Source of the DNA: Candidatus Brevundimonas colombiensis
GTDB lineage: Bacteria > Pseudomonadota > Alphaproteobacteria > Caulobacterales > Caulobacteraceae
NCBI GenBank assembly: GCA_029202665.1
Contig: CP119326.1
Coordinates: 2,108,001 to 2,172,000, forward strand
Length of the DNA stretch: 64,000 bases
Direction: 5' to 3'
Positions 52,859 to 64,000 of the stretch are shown here, in pieces. Position 1 is the first letter of the stretch, and the number at the start of each line of letters is the position of its first letter. The notes beneath the pieces are model-generated. The model was not told the DNA's origin and ran no database searches. It worked only from the letters and a program-made list of their open reading frames with translations. The position numbers and the translations under genes are program-made.

Positions 52859-52910
52859 CCTCCCCGTTGCGTAGCAATGGGGAGGGGGACCGCGAAGCGG
52901 TGGAGGGGCT
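52859..52910. repeat. CTCCCC/GGGGAG repeat upstream of DUF559 gene
   Basis: CTCCCCGTTGCGTAGCAATG begins the first hairpin and GACCGCGAAGCGGTGGAGGG the second. The terminal GGAGGGG sits five bases before the TTG proposed as the start of the next gene. Confidence 0.8.
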
Positions 52911-52912
52911 GT

Positions 52913-53272
52913 TTGCCGTCTGAACCGATCATCTATCAGCGCGCCGCGAAGATGAGGCGGGCGCTGACGCCGCCGGAGGCGAGGTTGTGGGCCTGCTTGA
53001 AAGGCGGCAAGCTGGGCGGCTTCAAGTTTCGACGCCAGCATCCGATCGGACCCTATATTCTGGACTTCTATTGCGCGGCGGCGCGGTTGGGCGTCGAGGT
53101 GGATGGCGCGGTTCATGAGCAGGACGGCCAGGCCGCGCATGACATGCGTCGCACCGCCTGGCTGGCGGATCAGAAGATCGATGTGGTCCGCTTTCCCGCC
53201 CTGAGCATCAGGGATGGGCTGGATGACGTCCTGACCTTCTTGGCGGGCGAGGTTCGTGCGCGGTCAAGGTAG
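52913..53272 (+). CDS. DUF559 endonuclease-domain protein
   Basis: A 119-residue protein with the PD-(D/E)XK-like DUF559 fold. LTPPEARLWACLKGGKLGGF, FRRQHPIGPYILDFYC and LGVEVDGAVH hold the probable catalytic acidic residues (D of LDF, E and D of VEVD). The C-terminal DVVRFPALSI is also typical. The frame runs back through a repeat element. I prefer the TTG at 52913, which has GGAGGGG from that repeat as ribosome site; ATG 52952 is the alternative. The function of these small Vsr-like proteins is unknown. Confidence 0.75.
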   Translation: MPSEPIIYQRAAKMRRALTPPEARLWACLKGGKLGGFKFRRQHPIGPYILDFYCAAARLGVEVDGAVHEQDGQAAHDMRRTAWLADQKIDVVRFPALSIRDGLDDVLTFLAGEVRARSR

Positions 53273-53628
53273 CGGGCGTCCGCGAGGCGGAAACAGCCCC
53301 TCCACCACGCCCTTTGGGCGCGGTCCCCCTCCCCATCGCACGCGATGGGGAGGAAAGGCCTTTATTTCGTCGCGAATGCGCGTATATGTGCGCGTTCCCG
53401 CAACACTCCATTTGAGTCTGCGCGCAAGCGCCGAGGCCCGGTCCGTCGCCCTCCGACCGGAGCGAAGGCGCGGCTCCTTCCCAGGGAGCCGGTACATTTC
53501 AGGCGTCCTGGCCCGGCAGCGGGCCGAGGGTGGACGCCGAAAAAACTGGCTGCGGACGTGGAAACGCGTGCCGTTGCTGCTGCATTTCACGCACGGTTTT
53601 CCCGGACTGTGCGCATGGGAAACACTGA
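53273..53628. other. 356-base region upstream of rpoB
   Basis: It holds a CTCCCC/GGGGAG repeat at 53297-53354 and then about 270 bases of leader with the rpoB promoter. I see no gene here; open frames overlapping it have no start signals or domains. Confidence 0.5.
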
Positions 53629-57744
<4,116 letters not shown>

Positions 57745-57750
57745 GTTCGA

Positions 57751-57815
57751 AGTGGCGAGTGACGAGGGGCGAGTGGCGAGCAATCGCCGCCGCCGTTCGA
57801 GCCTCACTCGCCACT
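57751..57815. repeat. Inverted repeat between rpoB and rpoC
   Basis: AGTGGCGAGTGA at 57751-57762 is perfectly inverted as TCACTCGCCACT at 57804-57815. Between them GGCGAGTGGCGAG repeats the same unit, and a further CACTCGCC follows. A long stem could form in the mRNA between the two subunits. Confidence 0.8.
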
Positions 57816-57877
57816 AACCACTCGCCGCGCTCCACTCTTCTCTATTTTCGCGGCCCCCGCCGCAGAAGGAAAACAAG

Positions 57878-62074
<4,197 letters not shown>

Positions 62075-62103
62075 TCTCCGGTTTCGGAACCGACGACATG
62101 AAG

Positions 62104-62135
62104 AGGGCGGCGTTGGAGACAGCGCCGCCCTTTTT
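62104..62135 (+). terminator. Intrinsic terminator after rpoC
   Basis: The 9-bp stem AGGGCGGCG/CGCCGCCCT with a ten-base loop is followed by TTTTA. It lies 29 bases after the stop. Confidence 0.9.
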
Positions 62136-62263
62136 ATTGCGGCTTGTGCTTGGGAGGCTGACGGCCGTGGGGTCGTCGCTGTTCGTCGTAGTGCAAGCCA
62201 AGACGATGATGATCGACCTCGGCGCCGCCATGCACGACGCCTACTGCCACGACCACTGACAGG

Positions 62264-63100
62264 TCAGTCCTTCCACCGCTCCATCGGCGCGGCGGCGCCC
62301 GGCGTGATCGGTGCGCCGCCCGCCCGGTGGCCGTCGCGTCGGGTCTGGACGTTGCGCGTCGAATCCGGGGCGAGCGACGGATTCAACTGAGCGCCCGCGC
62401 AGCCCGTACCGAAGTTGGAGCCGATGCAGTCAGCGGGGCCGACCACGCCCACGCCGCCGGACAGGGGGCGGCGGTCCGCTTCCCATTGCGCCAGCCTGCG
62501 CGCGCCTTCGCGGGCGAAACGCGCGTCGCGTTCGGGATTGCCGGTGCCGGTGATCGGAGCGGCGTTCTGGCCGCGACGCATGGCGTCCTCGCGGCAATGG
62601 GCGTGCTCGGCCGCGTTCAGCTGATCGGGGGTGGTGCAACCCACCAGACCCTGGCGCAGGGCGCGGGCCATGGCGTTGGTCCGCTCGCCGGGATCGACGC
62701 GCCAGGGATCGGCCGGAACCGGCACGCCTTGCGGCGCGGGCGGGGCGAGACGGGGCCGCAAGGGGGCCGGGCGGGCATCGGGTGTGGGGGCGACCTGGGG
62801 CGCCGGCGAGGCCCGGACGTTGCGGGCGTCGCGGGGCGCGGCGGTCGGCGCCTGGGCGGGCGGCTGGATCACCGGTCGCGGCCGCTCGTCCGGCAGCAGG
62901 GGACGGGGCATGATGTCGACATAGAGGGGGCGCGGCTCGGGCGCGATCGGCGGCGCGTCAACGCCCAGAGCGGTCAAGGACAGGACCGCGATCAGGCCGG
63001 CGTTGATGACGACCGAGGCCGAGGCCAGGGCGACCTTTCGCCAATCCGGGCGGCGTCGTCGCAGCCATGGGCGGGGCGGTGACATCGACGCAGCGGTCAT
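62264..63100 (-). CDS. TonB-like anchored protein with four-cysteine domain
   Basis: A 278-residue protein I do not recognise. Its N-terminus has the layout of TonB: a short basic start (RPWLRRRRPDWRK), one transmembrane helix (VALASASVVINAGLIAVLSL), then about 90 residues rich in Pro, Ala and Arg. Instead of a TonB C-terminal domain it ends in a helical region with four cysteines (LVGC, AHC, ADC, TGC) and a REGARRLAQWEAD segment. The upstream gene is a paralogue; their overlap is four bases (ATGA). A function in the cell envelope is inference. Confidence 0.7.
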   Translation of the reverse strand: MTAASMSPPRPWLRRRRPDWRKVALASASVVINAGLIAVLSLTALGVDAPPIAPEPRPLYVDIMPRPLLPDERPRPVIQPPAQAPTAAPRDARNVRASPAPQVAPTPDARPAPLRPRLAPPAPQGVPVPADPWRVDPGERTNAMARALRQGLVGCTTPDQLNAAEHAHCREDAMRRGQNAAPITGTGNPERDARFAREGARRLAQWEADRRPLSGGVGVVGPADCIGSNFGTGCAGAQLNPSLAPDSTRNVQTRRDGHRAGGAPITPGAAAPMERWKD

Positions 63101-63507
63101 TCGCGACGCTTTCTGAGATTGGGCAGGAAGCCGTCCCGCGAGGAGAAGAGATCGATCCGGATATCCACGTCGGCGCATCCTGCCACGGGGTTCGGATTTT
63201 CGCACGAACGATCGACGCGCGGGGGATCGGCCCGCTGAGCCTCCCAGGCCGCCAGCCGTCGCGCGCCCTGACGGGCGAAGGCGGCGTCGCGCCCGGCGTC
63301 GCCCGTGCCCCGAATGACGGGAACGGCCTCGGCGCCGGCCCAGCGGTCCTCGCAACGACGGCGGGCGTCGGGCGACAGGCGGTGCGGGGCGTCGCACGAG
63401 AGGGCAGGGGCCCTCGGCCCCGCAACGGCGCCCGCATTCAGGCCGATCGCCGTCGCCGCAAAGCCCGCCTTGCGCCAGTCCAGACCGTCAGCCCCTCGCC
63501 GCGCCAA
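63097..63507 (-). CDS. Small four-cysteine paralogue of the downstream gene
   Basis: A 136-residue protein sharing the motifs of the gene downstream: DWRK at the start, then RDAAFARQGARRLAAWEA near the end, and four cysteines (LSC, RRC, RSC, AGC) in the same order. It lacks the Pro-rich linker. The TTG at 63507 is chosen for its AAGGGGG eight bases upstream; a TTG at 63534 is possible. A hydrophobic helix of about 18 residues follows the start. The function is unknown. Confidence 0.6.
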   Translation of the reverse strand: MARRGADGLDWRKAGFAATAIGLNAGAVAGPRAPALSCDAPHRLSPDARRRCEDRWAGAEAVPVIRGTGDAGRDAAFARQGARRLAAWEAQRADPPRVDRSCENPNPVAGCADVDIRIDLFSSRDGFLPNLRKRRE

Positions 63508-63597
63508 TACGCGTTCCCCCTTGATCGCATGCAAGCTGTGCTAGAAGCATGGCCGCTTTCAGGCGGTGTCGCGGTCGCTTTGGAGCGAGGGGCGGAA

Positions 63598-63918
63598 ATG
63601 AAGAGAATCGAATTCTGCGTGGTCCTGGCGGGACTGGCGTTTATGTCGGGGTGCGCGGCGCCGTCCGGCGGCGGCGTGGCGAACCATCACTTGCTGGCGG
63701 AGAGTTTTGCGCCGACCGAACAGGACGGATCGGTTGTTCTGGAGTGCATTCTATCTGGAACTGGCGATCTGACGGAGTGTCAGGTCGTGTCCGAAACCCC
63801 AGCGGGGCAAGGTTTCGGACAGGCCGCGCTGGATATGGCCAAGAACGCGAAGATGAAGCCCGGCGGCGCGGCCGGTCAGAGGGTCCGCTTCACCACCCGA
63901 TTTCGGCTGGCCGATTAA
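63598..63918 (+). CDS. Lipoprotein with TonB C-terminal-like domain
   Basis: A 106-residue precursor with lipobox MSGC (C19) after a hydrophobic signal, so it should be lipid-anchored. The mature part (DGSVVLECILSGTGDLTECQ, AALDMAKNAKMKPG and RVRFTTRFRLAD) follows the TonB-C pattern seen in energy transducers: a strand with G/S turn, then helix, then strand. It is divergent from the four-cysteine pair. Stand-alone TonB-C lipoproteins are not described to my knowledge, but the fold call is tentative. Confidence 0.72.
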   Translation: MKRIEFCVVLAGLAFMSGCAAPSGGGVANHHLLAESFAPTEQDGSVVLECILSGTGDLTECQVVSETPAGQGFGQAALDMAKNAKMKPGGAAGQRVRFTTRFRLAD

Positions 63919-63938
63919 GGGTCGGTTGACCTGAAGCC

Positions 63939-64000
63939 CTATCGCGCGTAGAAGCCGCCCACTTTCGAGGCGTGGCCGGTTCGCCGGTCGCCGAGAACGT
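63939..64000 (-). CDS. Possible 3' end of a gene running off the window
   Basis: On the minus strand an open frame enters from the right edge and ends in a TAG at 63939-63941. About 20 residues are visible (GDRRTGHASKVGGFYAR at its end). It is too short to identify and could be chance. Confidence 0.3.
   Translation of the reverse strand, partial: VLGDRRTGHASKVGGFYAR

Overview
The window is high-G+C bacterial DNA from an alphaproteobacterium. The most likely source is the Caulobacteraceae, Brevundimonas-like; this is inferred from gene order, the large TonB-dependent receptor, M61 peptidase and TerC families, and protein sequence style, not from a search. Most of the window is ordinary chromosome: replication, ribosome, RNA polymerase, purine and leucine-degradation genes, with accessory genes between them.

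Layout. 1-4643: the 3' end of der, a Nudix hydrolase, a LytTR membrane regulator with a DUF2306 protein, and an SDR dehydrogenase divergent from an MFS exporter, with a Fur-like box between the last two. 4659-12310: purF, cvpA, radA, a Yip1-like protein, alr, a PhyH-type oxygenase and dnaB. 12421-19362: two small envelope proteins, a TonB-dependent receptor, the rpsF-rpsR-rplI operon and mgtE. 19701-26073: a leucine/isovalerate degradation cluster (mccB, liuC, mccA) interrupted by an AT-rich helix-turn-helix plus GIY-YIG nuclease gene that overlaps both neighbours by four bases. 26070-30574: two ABM monooxygenases, DUF1489, a MATE exporter and metG. 30648-33032: a likely sulfane-sulfur module with an ArsR-type repressor carrying two spaced cysteines, two rhodaneses, an AhpD-like protein and a TerC protein. 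33064-40140: rlmB, tRNA-Tyr, tRNA-Gly, tuf, a tiny lipoprotein, a CNNM/CorC protein, tRNA-Trp, secE, nusG, rplK and rplA. 40258-44936: accessory genes including an HxlR regulator facing its probable target oxidoreductase across a near-perfect palindrome. 45255-46216: rplJ and rplL. 46363-53272: an esterase, two tandem M61 peptidases, a DNA-binding-like protein, an FKBP lipoprotein and a DUF559 protein. 53629-62074: rpoB and rpoC. 62264-64000: two four-cysteine paralogues, a TonB-C-like lipoprotein and the end of one more gene.

The usual secE-nusG-rplKAJL-rpoBC block is present in order but cut into three pieces by about 5 kb and 7 kb of accessory genes. Each ribosomal piece ends in a strong intrinsic terminator. 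Several dispersed palindromic repeat families lie between genes.

The best candidate for something undescribed is the HTH/GIY-YIG gene at 21290-21883. Its active-site pattern looks intact, its base composition is foreign, and it is translationally coupled inside a metabolic operon. The sulfur module with its palindrome and the four-cysteine/TonB-like trio after rpoC come next. I see no CRISPR array, prophage, transposase or replication origin.
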